Shown one piece after another: positions 1 to 8,968 of a stretch of 64,000 nt of DNA. The notes under the pieces were generated by a model, which searched no databases, had not been told where the DNA came from, and saw nothing but the letters and a program-made list of their open reading frames with translations. The DNA lies in the NCBI GenBank assembly GCA_036702865.1, contig DATNQD010000064.1, positions 62,001 to 126,000 of the forward strand, in the 5' to 3' direction. A program made the position numbers and the translations under genes. The DNA comes from Trichocoleus sp. (GTDB taxonomy: Bacteria; Cyanobacteriota; Cyanobacteriia; Elainellales; Elainellaceae). Position 1 is the stretch's first letter; each line of letters starts with the position of its first letter.

Positions 1-164
1 CGCTTGAGCCAGATTTTTTCAGCCTCAATTCTATCCTCTGAGTAAACCGCCTTAAGACATAGGACAGCCAGCAGTAGATCGATCAGACTGAAAGAGCCAA
101 ACTGATGGAATTCAGAGTTCTCTAAACGGTTGTTTGAGAAGTCGCAATTATCTGTCCGCTCTTC
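1..164 (-). CDS. Possible partial coding frame at the window edge
   Basis: On the minus strand one frame is open from a TAG at 165-167 to the edge of the window. It translates into a natural-looking peptide that includes FHQFGSFSLIDLLLAVLC and ends in EAEKIWLK. No ATG, GTG or TTG occurs in the open part, so it is either the interior of a decayed gene or chance. The family is not recognised. Confidence 0.22.
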
Positions 165-287
165 CTAGTTTCCCTTTTGTTTAAAGGAACTGAGCGCCTC
201 AAAGTCTCTGTTGAAGAGATTTAGGTTTAAGACGGTCAGGATCAAAGCTTTTCAAGCACCTTCCGAGACAGTTTGGATTGAATAAGT

Positions 288-785
288 TTGACTAAAAGCG
301 ATCGAATATCTCGTTTTTACCTCAGAAAATACAGCGTTGTTTCAGAGATTTGGCTTATGCGAGTAGGTCCTGGTGCATTTGGTACATTCGTTTACTATTT
401 CGTCCTATCTGCTGTTATTTTGTCGATCTCCGCTTCCTTTATTTTTGACCGCGAAACCGGGATCCCACAACAGATTTCAGTGGTTGGGGGAGTCATCATT
501 GCCTCCATTAGCACCTACTTTAATCGCACTGTGATCACACCCTTCTCGATCAGTAATGGAGCAGAGTTTTTGAATCAATTCAAGGCAATTCTGACTGCAT
601 CTGGCTACCAACAAGTTGAGCAGATTGATGAAGTGTCTATTTTTGAGCGATCGAAGCAAAAGTGGCTTTCCGGAAAAATATTCCTTCGGACAGAAGCAGA
701 ACAAGCCACAATCGCAGGCCGGGCAGCCCAAGTTCGTCGGATTCGGCAACAGCTTGAAGCCGCTCATTTAGTCCAAGAAGTATGA
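288..785 (+). CDS. Hypothetical protein with two membrane segments
   Basis: 165 residues if read from the TTG at 288; the first ATG in frame is at 357 (MRVGPG), which would give 142 residues. Two hydrophobic stretches, roughly residues 29-50 (FGTFVYYFVLSAVILSISAS) and 61-80 (QISVVGGVIIASISTYF), suggest a small inner-membrane protein. A charged soluble tail of about 80 residues follows, rich in Gln, Glu and Arg. The family is not recognised. The start is uncertain: no clear ribosome binding site precedes either codon. Confidence 0.6.
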   Translation: MTKSDRISRFYLRKYSVVSEIWLMRVGPGAFGTFVYYFVLSAVILSISASFIFDRETGIPQQISVVGGVIIASISTYFNRTVITPFSISNGAEFLNQFKAILTASGYQQVEQIDEVSIFERSKQKWLSGKIFLRTEAEQATIAGRAAQVRRIRQQLEAAHLVQEV

Positions 786-912
786 CTCTAGATTGCGCGA
801 TCGTAAAAGTAAGAGAAGATACGTAAACTTTCTTTTCTGGAGCACTTAACGCTCGCCATTTTTGAGAAGCTGTGAGACTATAAAGAAAATCTTAAGAAGT
901 TTAGGTTCACCA

Positions 913-1137
913 ATGTCTATATCACCAACCCTACTCCGTCAGCTCTGGACAATCATTGAATCAATACAGACAAGTATTTTGCTCGAAATTGATGACATGG
1001 CACTCGTTCAATTATTGCTCAAGCAGTTTGCCGCTAAGCAGCCGATCGACCCAATGACCAGCAACAATCTCAATCAATACATTCAATCCAGCCTGCCCCT
1101 GATCCGCGATACGGCTGAAAGCCGAAAGTTTGTTTAG
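913..1137 (+). CDS. Small hypothetical protein
   Basis: 74 residues from the ATG at 913 (MSISPTLLRQLWTIIES). The frame can be extended to a TTG at 862, but the added segment looks non-coding. The protein is predicted to be helical and soluble, with alternating Leu/Ile and acidic residues, and ends in LIRDTAESRKFV. It resembles the small helical proteins of unknown function common in cyanobacteria, but no domain is recognised. It stands alone between the membrane protein upstream and the convergent SH3 gene. Confidence 0.55.
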   Translation: MSISPTLLRQLWTIIESIQTSILLEIDDMALVQLLLKQFAAKQPIDPMTSNNLNQYIQSSLPLIRDTAESRKFV

Positions 1138-1224
1138 CGCAAACACTTTCACCTGATGACAAGATGACAAGACAAGATGATAAAGAGTTTTGCTGAACTC
1201 CAACAGCCGTAACCATCCCTAAAA

Positions 1225-2019
1225 CTAATCTCCAGTAATAAAGATAGTCATCTGCCAGCGATTATTAATCTGCTCGAACCGAGCACGATAACCAGCCGGA
1301 ATAAAGGCATAACGACTCGAAACATACCCTCGTTGCCCTTGCGGTGTCGTCACTGGAAACCAGCCGCTTAGCGTCTCAGCCGCAATTCTCTGGCTCTCTG
1401 AAAAAGCATTATAGGCAGCTTGATCGATCGCCACAACCTCATTCGATAGCACTCCAACAACAGCACTATTGAGTTGAGGTTTTGCCCGCACATTCACACC
1501 TTCACCCACTACATAAACATCAGTGAATGGATCGCCCAACGCTGCCTGAGCCACATGAGGACAAACCCAAGCATCTGTAGCAGGTGCACCCGCCGGAGCT
1601 TCATAAGGGGCACAGCCTGTACTAATAATTCGCTCTAACCGTTGCCAAAATAGCGCATTGGGATTATCAATCTCTAAATCATTCAGAGTAATAGGCAGCC
1701 CAAAGGTTAGCCTGATATTGGGTGCAGCGATCGATCGAATAAAGGCAGCATCTCGACCCTGTACGGCTTGCTGTAACTGCTGCCGAAATTGATAGAAAGA
1801 ACTACCGGGTTTCGCCTGATCGATCGCCGTGAAAGGTCTGCGAGCACTGGCACTGAGTTGAGCAATCTTCGCTGATCCTAAAGTCACTGAGTGTGACTGG
1901 TCGAGCGCCAAGCCCTGCTGAGGAAAAGAAACTGCTCTAGCACGATGGGCAGAGCTACTCAGTAGCGTCAGAATTAGCAGTGGAGTCAGGTGAAGAAATC
2001 GAGGGGCAGCGTGGTTCAT
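1225..2019 (-). CDS. Exported bacterial SH3-domain protein
   Basis: 264 residues. The N-terminus has a typical signal peptide: a basic start, a hydrophobic core around residues 11-22 and a likely cleavage after AHRARA near residue 29. The middle carries a cyanobacterial domain of unknown role. Residues about 170-245 form a bacterial SH3 domain (VVGEGVNVRAKPQLNSAVVG, then GWFPVTTPQGQRGYVSSRYA), the fold that often binds cell-wall peptides. The protein probably acts in the periplasm or at the cell wall. Paired cysteines (STGCAPYE and WVCPH) could form a disulfide. No enzymatic domain is visible. Confidence 0.8.
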   Translation of the reverse strand: MNHAAPRFLHLTPLLILTLLSSSAHRARAVSFPQQGLALDQSHSVTLGSAKIAQLSASARRPFTAIDQAKPGSSFYQFRQQLQQAVQGRDAAFIRSIAAPNIRLTFGLPITLNDLEIDNPNALFWQRLERIISTGCAPYEAPAGAPATDAWVCPHVAQAALGDPFTDVYVVGEGVNVRAKPQLNSAVVGVLSNEVVAIDQAAYNAFSESQRIAAETLSGWFPVTTPQGQRGYVSSRYAFIPAGYRARFEQINNRWQMTIFITGD

Positions 2020-2259
2020 AGGGTTAAAATTTCTGTTGTTGCAAGGTGAATGAGCGCCAGCCAGGGGCGATCGAGGGAGACGAGAGGTGAGACGGTTAAA
2101 CCAAGAGGAGAGTTTCGTTGGGCAGGGTAAATTCTTCAGGATGGGTCGAATCAGAGGCTAATGAAGCCCATTCAACCGATCTGAAGATCTGATTTCTCAG
2201 ACCCTTGCTTTGAAAAATGTTGCACTGAATCCCAAAGGGAAACCAAAACGCCAATTATG

Positions 2260-2287
2260 ATATTGATAGCGTTAGAAATATCAATAT
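2260..2287 (+). promoter_or_regulatory. 9-bp inverted repeat across a start codon
   Basis: ATATTGATA (2260-2268) and TATCAATAT (2279-2287) are perfect inverted copies separated by 10 bases. The right arm covers the ATG at 2286 of the RAM-domain gene. It could be a DNA operator or an mRNA hairpin hiding the start codon. It is AT-rich, so chance is possible. Confidence 0.35.
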
Positions 2288-2552
2288 GGTTACTGCAATT
2301 GTTTTAGCAAATGTTCAGAAACTAAAAATTACGGAGACTGCCGAAGCACTTGCTGCAATTCCGGGCATTACAGAGGTCTATTCTGTTGCCGGACCTTATG
2401 ATTTGGCAATTATGGTTCGGGTCAAAAGCAATGATGAACTCGCTGATTTTGTCACGCATGAAATTCTAAAGCATGGGGAGATCACAAATACTGTGACCTT
2501 GATCGCCTTTCGCGCCTATAGCCAATATGATTTAGAGCATATTTTTACCTGA
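2286..2552 (+). CDS. Stand-alone Lrp/AsnC ligand-binding (RAM) domain protein
   Basis: 88 residues, consisting only of the AsnC-type C-terminal effector domain (beta-alpha-beta-beta-alpha-beta). The visible pattern includes ITEVYSVAGPYDLAIMVRVKS and ITNTVTLIAFRAY, typical of the RAM domain of Lrp-family regulators. The DNA-binding helix-turn-helix that normally precedes it is absent, and no upstream frame supplies one. Stand-alone RAM proteins form amino-acid-binding oligomers and may modulate full-length Lrp partners. No strong ribosome binding site precedes the ATG; an inverted repeat overlaps the start. Confidence 0.88.
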   Translation: MVTAIVLANVQKLKITETAEALAAIPGITEVYSVAGPYDLAIMVRVKSNDELADFVTHEILKHGEITNTVTLIAFRAYSQYDLEHIFT

Positions 2553-2634
2553 AGCTTCTCATCGAGCATCGCGATAGATTGAAGCCAAAGACTGTGACGT
2601 GTCGCAGGTGCTCAAGGGTTGTTTTTATCGGCAG

Positions 2635-3642
2635 CTACAGGGAAAGTTCAATTGGGTGCGATCGCCTAAGTTCGATTTGAACAATAACTTGTCCATGATC
2701 GGATTTCCAAACTTCGATCGGGTGATTTGTCAAACTCTGATCAATTAAGTGATCATTGAACACAGAAACATATTGAACCTTTGCAATGTGATGCGGATTT
2801 TGTGACATAAACTCCTGACTTAACAAAATATGATCCAGGCTTTCATAGTAGGCGTCATGCATATGGGTAAAGTAAAAATCGCCTCTTGTTTGTCTTGCCT
2901 GAATATCTTTAGCAAAGTAGAGTAATACATCCCAGTTTTGTTGCTTATACTGATTTTCCCAATTGGGATCAGGAGATTCGCCTGATAGTAAACGGGATGT
3001 CACAGCTCGATCGTTGTCATTAATATCGCCCATCAGAATGACAGGACGATTGCTATGCTGCATTGTCTCCAGTAAAAGAACTCGCAGAGCCACCGTTTCA
3101 GCCGCTCGTTGAATTAAGGAACGAATCTTTCCTTTGGTCAACTCGATCGGATCATGCCGATCTTTACCCTCTGCAATCACAGGACGTTTTGATTTGAGAT
3201 GCACCACAAATACGGTACATTCGATCGTTTCATCTAAAACGATATCCGCCTTCAAAACCGGATGAGCAAAATGGCTGAGCGGTGCATCTTCTCCACTGAG
3301 CGCTAGAATTGCGGCTTGCGGAAATGCTTCAATTACCTCATGTCTCAAAATTGGCAGCTTAGAAACTAGCGCAACCGTTGGTTTTTCTCCAGTTGGATTT
3401 GCCACGATGAGATTCGCATTATTGTACCCTTGAGTTTCAGCTAAGACTTCTTGAAGCGCTTGCTCATGAAAGACTTCCTGAAATCCAACACAGTCTGCCT
3501 GCATTCGGTTCAGTTGGTCAGCAATCCAATGTTTCTTTTTGGTGTATTCTTCAGCCGTATATAGACGGTTCTCGTAGTAGCTGATGTTGGGTAGAACAAG
3601 ATTGTAGAGATTAAAAGTTCCAATTCTGATAGAACGGCTCAT
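2635..3642 (-). CDS. Endonuclease/exonuclease/phosphatase family protein
   Basis: 335 residues from the ATG at 3642 (MSRSIRIGTFNLYNL); an extension to a TTG at 3657 is less likely. The EEP fold is clear: GTFNLYNL at the N-terminus, the metal-binding Glu in CVGFQEVFHEQ, the catalytic stretch VILMGDINDND in the middle and the terminal SDHGQVIVQIEL. The family hydrolyses phosphodiester or phosphomonoester bonds in nucleic acids, lipids or small molecules; the substrate cannot be read from sequence. There is no signal peptide, so it is probably cytoplasmic. It is convergent with the RAM-domain gene and appears to stand alone. Confidence 0.85.
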   Translation of the reverse strand: MSRSIRIGTFNLYNLVLPNISYYENRLYTAEEYTKKKHWIADQLNRMQADCVGFQEVFHEQALQEVLAETQGYNNANLIVANPTGEKPTVALVSKLPILRHEVIEAFPQAAILALSGEDAPLSHFAHPVLKADIVLDETIECTVFVVHLKSKRPVIAEGKDRHDPIELTKGKIRSLIQRAAETVALRVLLLETMQHSNRPVILMGDINDNDRAVTSRLLSGESPDPNWENQYKQQNWDVLLYFAKDIQARQTRGDFYFTHMHDAYYESLDHILLSQEFMSQNPHHIAKVQYVSVFNDHLIDQSLTNHPIEVWKSDHGQVIVQIELRRSHPIELSL

Positions 3643-3809
3643 AACAAACGAAAACAAGCAACTTGCATCACTATAGCGGTATTTTATACTTTCAAAAATA
3701 TTACCCCCAGCTACGCGCTAACTGAGGGCAATTGCTTTTACAACCGTTTGTTATGTCTCTATTATGCTGTTCCGTTTCTGAGTTTCCCTCATGCTCTGGT
3801 AAGAATCAA

Positions 3810-4033
3810 TTAGTATCGTAAAGCACCGCTTTCTATCATTGGAAGTCCATCTTTGAGCAGTTGACAAACTGGAATAAAAGTACTGCAAGGTTTTTCCGTA
3901 TTCATAATCCATGCCGCTGACTTCTGACCTTTAGGATAGTTGGTTTCCCAAAAGAAATTGTCTAGACTGCAAAAGTTCAGCTAGTTTTTCTTCGATCGTC
4001 GATTATACCATCCATTCGATCGCTATCTACCAT
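3810..4033 (-). pseudogene. Possible decayed small gene
   Basis: This 398-base gap (3658-4055) holds no intact gene. On the minus strand a frame ending at 3810 reads FFWETNYPKGQKSAAWIMN and finishes in LPMIESGALRY, which looks like real protein, but it is closed upstream by a TAG without a start codon. Other frames upstream supply an ATG at 4033 (MVDSDRMDGIIDD) and a short EEKLAELLQ segment, so two frameshifts would restore one frame of about 75 codons. The evidence is pattern only. Confidence 0.28.
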
Positions 4034-4055
4034 TTGAATGTTCTAAGGAGACTGC

Positions 4056-4925
4056 ATGGGTTTCTCTGATCTGTTTTGGATTTTTCTCGTTTTCACTTCC
4101 CTACAGCCCGTCATCCAGAAAAGAATTACTCAATCCAGGCGACTTTCAGCCCTGCAAGCTTTTGAGCAAAACCGCCGCAGCCGAGTTATTCTGCTCATCC
4201 ACCGCCAAGAATCTATTAGCCTATTAGGAATTCCTTTATCTCGCTATATCAGCATTGAAGACTCAGAGCAGCTTCTACGAGCAATTCGACTCACGCCCCC
4301 GGATGTGCCGATCGATTTGATCCTGCATACTCCCGGTGGATTGGTGCTTGCAACAGAACAAATTGCCAGAGCTTTAGTCCGACATAAAGCTAAAGTTACT
4401 GTCTTTATTCCTCACTATGCAATGAGTGGTGGAACGATGATTGCGATGGCAGCCGATGAAATTGTCATGGATGAAAACGCTGTATTGGGTCCTGTTGATC
4501 CACAACTGGGCAGTATCCCCGCAGCAAGTGTATTAAAGGTTGTAGACGAAAAACCAATTAGCGAAATTGATGATCAAACGCTCATTACCGCTGACATCGC
4601 TCGTAAAGCAATAAACCAAGTGCAGCGATTTGTGCGAACTCTCTTACAGGATGAGTTTCCTGAAACTAAAATTAATCCAGAAAACATTGAGCGAATCATT
4701 CATACATTAACAACAGGACAAGTTACCCATGACTATCCCATCACCGTTGAGGAAGCAAAAGAAATTGGTTTACCTGTCACAGCAGGTTTACCGACTGAAA
4801 TTTATCAGTTGATGGATCTTTATCCACAACCAATGACAGGTCGCCCATCAGTACAATATGTCCCTTTACCCTATGCACCACGTCCGATGCCCCTGCCCGA
4901 AGGAAAAGGAACAGAAAGTAGGTAA
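4056..4925 (+). CDS. SDH_sah-family serine proteinase (ClpP-like)
   Basis: 289 residues with an AAGGAG ribosome binding site seven bases before the ATG. Residues 5-20 are a hydrophobic N-terminal anchor. A ClpP/crotonase-like core follows: PIDLILHTPGGLVLATEQIA, then AMSGGTMIAMAADEIVMDEN with the presumed nucleophile Ser in the SGGT turn, then AVLGPVDPQLGS. This matches the serine dehydrogenase proteinase family (Pfam SDH_sah), membrane-associated relatives of ClpP and SppA. A role in turning over membrane or exported proteins is inferred. The tail is proline-rich. It is monocistronic and ends just before a hairpin terminator. Confidence 0.85.
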   Translation: MGFSDLFWIFLVFTSLQPVIQKRITQSRRLSALQAFEQNRRSRVILLIHRQESISLLGIPLSRYISIEDSEQLLRAIRLTPPDVPIDLILHTPGGLVLATEQIARALVRHKAKVTVFIPHYAMSGGTMIAMAADEIVMDENAVLGPVDPQLGSIPAASVLKVVDEKPISEIDDQTLITADIARKAINQVQRFVRTLLQDEFPETKINPENIERIIHTLTTGQVTHDYPITVEEAKEIGLPVTAGLPTEIYQLMDLYPQPMTGRPSVQYVPLPYAPRPMPLPEGKGTESR

Positions 4926-4945
4926 TAAACCTGAAGTGAGCAATG

Positions 4946-4967
4946 AAAAAGGCGGCACTGCCGCCTT
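4946..4967 (-). terminator. Rho-independent terminator, probably bidirectional
   Basis: A perfect 8-bp stem, AAGGCGGC with GCCGCCTT, surrounds a 3-base loop. On the minus strand it is followed by a run of T (the A run at 4946-4950), placing it downstream of the coiled-coil gene. It may also stop transcription from the SDH_sah gene. Confidence 0.7.
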
Positions 4968-5018
4968 AAGTTTGTAACTACTTAAACCGCAAACCACTCC
5001 CTAGCGAAAAGGCAAATC

Positions 5019-5807
5019 TCATTTTGAGGAGCGATCGTCAAAGGCATGAGTCATAGAGTGTAATAAATCGCGCAGCATTGCCTTAACTCGCTTCTCGCGA
5101 CGTGCCAGGGCAGAACCCGCTTCACCCATCTTTTGTTCGACTTCGGTTTGTTTCTGCTGTACAAGAGTTGTCCCTTCAGGCTGCGACTGACGCGCATTTT
5201 CATACCAGGCTTTTGAGTCATCTAGATGCTGCTGAATCTCCTCGAACCGATCGCCATACCGAGCCGCGAGGTTTGCCTTCAGGATGGAGAGCTGGGCTTG
5301 AAGCTGAGCATATCGCTTCTGTAGCATCACTCCTTCTTCGCTTTCTTTGAGGTTGTTGATGGCTGATTCGATCGCCACTTTCAGATCAGAAGAGCCTTGT
5401 TGTCCAGTTGTTTCGATTTCAGTTAATGCCTGATCGATGTCTTGATGCAGTTCCGTTTCACTATCGTTGACCTGCGCTTGTAGCTTTTTGATTTCTGTTT
5501 CAGTTTTAACGATCGAGTCGCGTCTTACCTGACTAATTCCATCAATCACTCCTTCGATCGATGCAGTCACTTCTTCCTTTGCGTTCTTGCCTCTGTCTTG
5601 TAAAACGTGGAATACAGTAGAAGCAACTTCTTTGATAATGGAGCGAATTTCGCTAGAACCTGTTTTTACCTCTTTTGTCGCTTCACTGACGGCCGATCGC
5701 ACAATCTCTCGCACTCGATCTGCTCGGAGTTGCCCTTCTTGTTTCGCCTTTTGTAAATCAGATTCAATCTTTTCTTTAATATGATCTTGTTGAATAGTGT
5801 TAGGCAT
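5019..5807 (-). CDS. Long coiled-coil hypothetical protein
   Basis: 262 residues from the ATG at 5807 (MPNTIQQDHIKEK), chosen because AGGAG lies eight bases upstream; a longer frame reaches 5828. Almost the whole chain is charged, Ala/Gln/Glu/Lys-rich helix without membrane segments or cysteines, in the style of LEA or apolipoprotein-like proteins (repeated pieces such as EKIESDLQKAKQEGQ and EVKTGSSEIRSIIKEVA). The function is unknown. Such proteins are often stress-related or structural, which is inference only. It has its own strong terminator. Confidence 0.72.
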   Translation of the reverse strand: MPNTIQQDHIKEKIESDLQKAKQEGQLRADRVREIVRSAVSEATKEVKTGSSEIRSIIKEVASTVFHVLQDRGKNAKEEVTASIEGVIDGISQVRRDSIVKTETEIKKLQAQVNDSETELHQDIDQALTEIETTGQQGSSDLKVAIESAINNLKESEEGVMLQKRYAQLQAQLSILKANLAARYGDRFEEIQQHLDDSKAWYENARQSQPEGTTLVQQKQTEVEQKMGEAGSALARREKRVKAMLRDLLHSMTHAFDDRSSK

Positions 5808-5943
5808 CGGTTGAACTCCTACAGACAATATGCCAGCCTACAGGTTACGTTAACCAGAGATCTGCTGTTAATTTGATCTTGCCGAAATGAATCAACTTTA
5901 TTGCCCCTCTTAAGAAGGAAATATTAGATCTTGTCAAATCTTG

Positions 5944-7515
5944 TTAGATCTTGAATGATGGCAGTTCTTGCTGATGCCACTTGCCGTGATACCGCTCGGC
6001 AATGTAAGGACGCACCACAAATCGGGGTGGGCAACCGTCCTGTACATCAATCCTGATGAATGAATAAGGGCGACGCTTTTCTGATCCCTGCCCTGTGCGC
6101 CCAATATAAAGCTGTGATTGGGCTACGTATAAGCTATCAACTTTTCCTTCGGCTAACAGCGTTTCTCGAATCTCAATGCCTTCTACTCGCTGTCGTCGCA
6201 GGCTATAACCACTGCCGCCACAGACAATCCAGTTAATATTGGCATCTGCCATCGCTGTATCAACTGTCCGCAAATGCTCTAAACAATGTGCATGCCCATT
6301 TAATACCAGATCAACCAGAGGACGACCTGCCCGATCTGGAACTGCAATCGCCACTTCTGTAAAAACCTGCCGGAGTCGCTGCCGCACTGCTAAAGTTTGC
6401 GCCTGATGCCACTTTGTTGCTTCTGTTACATAAGGCGGATGATGAAAGAACAGCACTCGCCCTCTCACTTCGCTGTTATGCCAGGACTCAATTAAGCGCT
6501 GCTTGAGCCAAGTTAGCTGTTCTACATCAATTTCTGGCGGCAGGCGCATTTCAAGCTGCTGATCAATATCCCGCTCGACTTCCTCTAGCTGCTCCAGTTT
6601 GGTACGGAGGTCATCCAAATGATCAACCGGAAAGGACTGCACCAGGCGAGGCTGACTAAACTGCTGCAAAATTGCTTCTTTTTGGGCAACCACCTCCGAT
6701 CGCCGCTGCTCCAACAACTGCCGATAAGCTCTACCTGCTTCATCATTGGGCAAAGGGCTGGGCGCATTGAATGTGTTGGAATCGAGTGCAAAAAAATCAA
6801 TGCCACCGCTGCGAAAGCTGTAGTAGCGATTAGGTAGACGGGTGAACTGTTTGGGCTGATAGCGAAGGCAGCGACCCTGGTCACAAGTGGCTGTGTAATG
6901 GCGATCGAGGTGCTGAAGTAACGCCTGATCCGTTGGCAAATCGATTAAGTAGTCCAGAAATGCCTGGGCATAAGCCTTACCCTGTTTAGAACCATGCCAG
7001 CCAACATCGAAGTCAATTTTAGAATTGAGCAGACGGCTCAGCGGTGAGAACGACTTTGCCAACATTCCTAAAACGATCGGTAGATCATAATAATCGTGGT
7101 TGCCGGGAACAGGCAGAAAGGGCAAGTTAAACACCATCTGATTGAAAGGAATTTTCTCTGGTCGATCGCCTCCTACCAGAAACTCGCGATATGGCTCAAT
7201 AAAATTCTTCAGGTAATACTCACTCGAACCGACCAAATAAATCACATCCCCGGTGTGGAGAATAAACCGTGATTCATCCCGGTGTTGTAACATACCCTCA
7301 GCAATTTGCCGCTGCGGATTATGCCCACGATGCGCTCCGGAGCCGCTGTCCCCAATGACTAAAAAGGAAAATTCTGGGTTGTCGTCCTTGCCATCTTCCA
7401 AAACCAGCTGGGTTTGATCGATCCCCTGATGCAAAACAACCGGGTCACGCCACCGCACCCGTTGTCTCATCTTCTGAATTTTAGTTGGAATCGATGGGTC
7501 AGAGACAAATTTCAT
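5944..7515 (-). CDS. Calcineurin-like metallophosphoesterase
   Basis: 523 residues with all the dimetal phosphoesterase motifs in order: FLVIGDSGSGAHRG (near residue 50), HTGDVIYLVG, VPGNHDYYD, FFHHPPYV and LNGHAHCLEH. A helical Gln/Glu/Leu-rich insert of about 80 residues lies between the third and fourth motifs. No signal peptide is visible, so the enzyme is probably cytoplasmic; the substrate is unknown. The next gene upstream on the same strand (histidine kinase, 26 bases away) could be cotranscribed. Members act on phosphomonoesters, phosphodiesters or nucleotides. Confidence 0.85.
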   Translation of the reverse strand: MKFVSDPSIPTKIQKMRQRVRWRDPVVLHQGIDQTQLVLEDGKDDNPEFSFLVIGDSGSGAHRGHNPQRQIAEGMLQHRDESRFILHTGDVIYLVGSSEYYLKNFIEPYREFLVGGDRPEKIPFNQMVFNLPFLPVPGNHDYYDLPIVLGMLAKSFSPLSRLLNSKIDFDVGWHGSKQGKAYAQAFLDYLIDLPTDQALLQHLDRHYTATCDQGRCLRYQPKQFTRLPNRYYSFRSGGIDFFALDSNTFNAPSPLPNDEAGRAYRQLLEQRRSEVVAQKEAILQQFSQPRLVQSFPVDHLDDLRTKLEQLEEVERDIDQQLEMRLPPEIDVEQLTWLKQRLIESWHNSEVRGRVLFFHHPPYVTEATKWHQAQTLAVRQRLRQVFTEVAIAVPDRAGRPLVDLVLNGHAHCLEHLRTVDTAMADANINWIVCGGSGYSLRRQRVEGIEIRETLLAEGKVDSLYVAQSQLYIGRTGQGSEKRRPYSFIRIDVQDGCPPRFVVRPYIAERYHGKWHQQELPSFKI

Positions 7516-7540
7516 AGGCTAAAGGGCAGCGAAGAACCAA

Positions 7541-8968
7541 TCAAAATAGCTTCCCTGCATGTTGATTGTACTGACCTTCCGTCACCGTATCCACTGTTTT
7601 GACTTGATAAGGCAACTCCACTCGAAAAGTCGATCCTTGCCCTAGCTGACTTTCCACAGCGATCGTGCCCCCCATTAGCCGAATCAAACCTCCTGTAATT
7701 GCTAAACCCAGCCCAATTCCACCTTGTTGACGGCTCAGCGATTGGTTAGCTTGCCAAAACTCTTGAAAGATACAAGGTTGATGTTCTGGGGCAATTCCAA
7801 TTCCTGTATCGCTCAAAACGAGTAAGACTTGTTCATCAGATAGTTTTTGGACTTTCAGGCAAATTCGTCCTATATTCGTAAACTTAACGGCATTTGAGAG
7901 CAAATTCATCAAAATTTGCTTGAGCCGAGTTCGATCGTTTAACACCATTAGCGGAGCCTGTCCAACTTCAACCTGAAGCTCCACGTTTTTCCGTAGGGCA
8001 AGCGGACGGATCTCATTGGCGGTTGTCTGCACGATCTCTGCCAAGTCACAGGATTCAATCTTTAACTCAAGGTGGTTTGTTTTGAGCTTGGACAAATCCA
8101 GCATCTCTTCAATGAGCATCAGCAAATGCCTGCTATTTCTAAAAATTCGCTCAATCATGCTGAGCTGTTGCGGGTCAGATTGCTCATGAAATCGGCGCAG
8201 CAACAAATCTGAGAATCCCAGAATCGAATTCATGGGAGTCCTTAGTTCATGGGATACAGTCGAAATGAACTGTTGCTTTACGCGATCGGCTTCCACAATC
8301 TGGATATTTTGAATCTGCACCTGCCGCAGGTGCTCCTCTGCTTTTTTCCGCACGGTGGCATCGCGCAACAGCCAGTAGAGAGCAGTAATTCGTCCCATCT
8401 CGTCATGCTTAACCGAGATCGTAAAGGCTGCGTCAAAAGGCTCTCCGTTCTGGCGCTGAAGTTTGACCTCCCATTCCCGCTCTTGCCGAACCGCTGTCAC
8501 CTGATTTACCTTCAGCTGAAAGGTTTTACGATAGGATTCCACCACAAAATTGCTTAGAGGCTGTCTCAGCAGAGCTTCTGGTGTACTTTCCAATAGTCTT
8601 GCTGCAGCCTGATTTGCTTCTTGAATTACTCCCAGTCGATCGGTGATCAAGTAGCCATCGGGAGCTTGCTCAAAAATCTCTTGATAGTGTTTACAGGTGT
8701 TTAAGGTTGACTCGTGGGCTGTCATCAGTTCAGCCTTCTCTTCCAGCAAAGATTCCTCAGCAGTTCGTAAGGCTTCTAAGGCATCGCGCAACTGCATTAC
8801 CCGATCCTGTAAGGGGGATTGAGCACCTACAAGGCTATCTGAAGCTTGATCGGCATTTTGATAGATTTTCTCAGCTTCATGACACACCTTTTGGAGGTGT
8901 TGCCCTAAAAGTTCACCATTCTTGCTCCTGTCCATCATCTCAAGTAAAGGGGATTCCAAAGTTATCAT
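7541..8968 (-). CDS. PAS-domain sensor histidine kinase
   Basis: 475 residues, no membrane segment, so a soluble sensor. A coiled coil (about residues 20-95) leads into a PAS domain (about 96-210, EIFEQAPDGYLITDRLG) and a second helix. The HisKA phosphoacceptor is FISTVSHELRTPMNSILGFS near residue 240. The ATPase domain has the N box NLLSNAVKFTN, the G1 box DTGIGIAPEH and the G2 box GGIGLGLAI. It should autophosphorylate on the His of SHELRTP and pass the phosphate to a response regulator, but none is adjacent. The ligand for the PAS domain is unknown. Confidence 0.9.
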   Translation of the reverse strand: MITLESPLLEMMDRSKNGELLGQHLQKVCHEAEKIYQNADQASDSLVGAQSPLQDRVMQLRDALEALRTAEESLLEEKAELMTAHESTLNTCKHYQEIFEQAPDGYLITDRLGVIQEANQAAARLLESTPEALLRQPLSNFVVESYRKTFQLKVNQVTAVRQEREWEVKLQRQNGEPFDAAFTISVKHDEMGRITALYWLLRDATVRKKAEEHLRQVQIQNIQIVEADRVKQQFISTVSHELRTPMNSILGFSDLLLRRFHEQSDPQQLSMIERIFRNSRHLLMLIEEMLDLSKLKTNHLELKIESCDLAEIVQTTANEIRPLALRKNVELQVEVGQAPLMVLNDRTRLKQILMNLLSNAVKFTNIGRICLKVQKLSDEQVLLVLSDTGIGIAPEHQPCIFQEFWQANQSLSRQQGGIGLGLAITGGLIRLMGGTIAVESQLGQGSTFRVELPYQVKTVDTVTEGQYNQHAGKLF

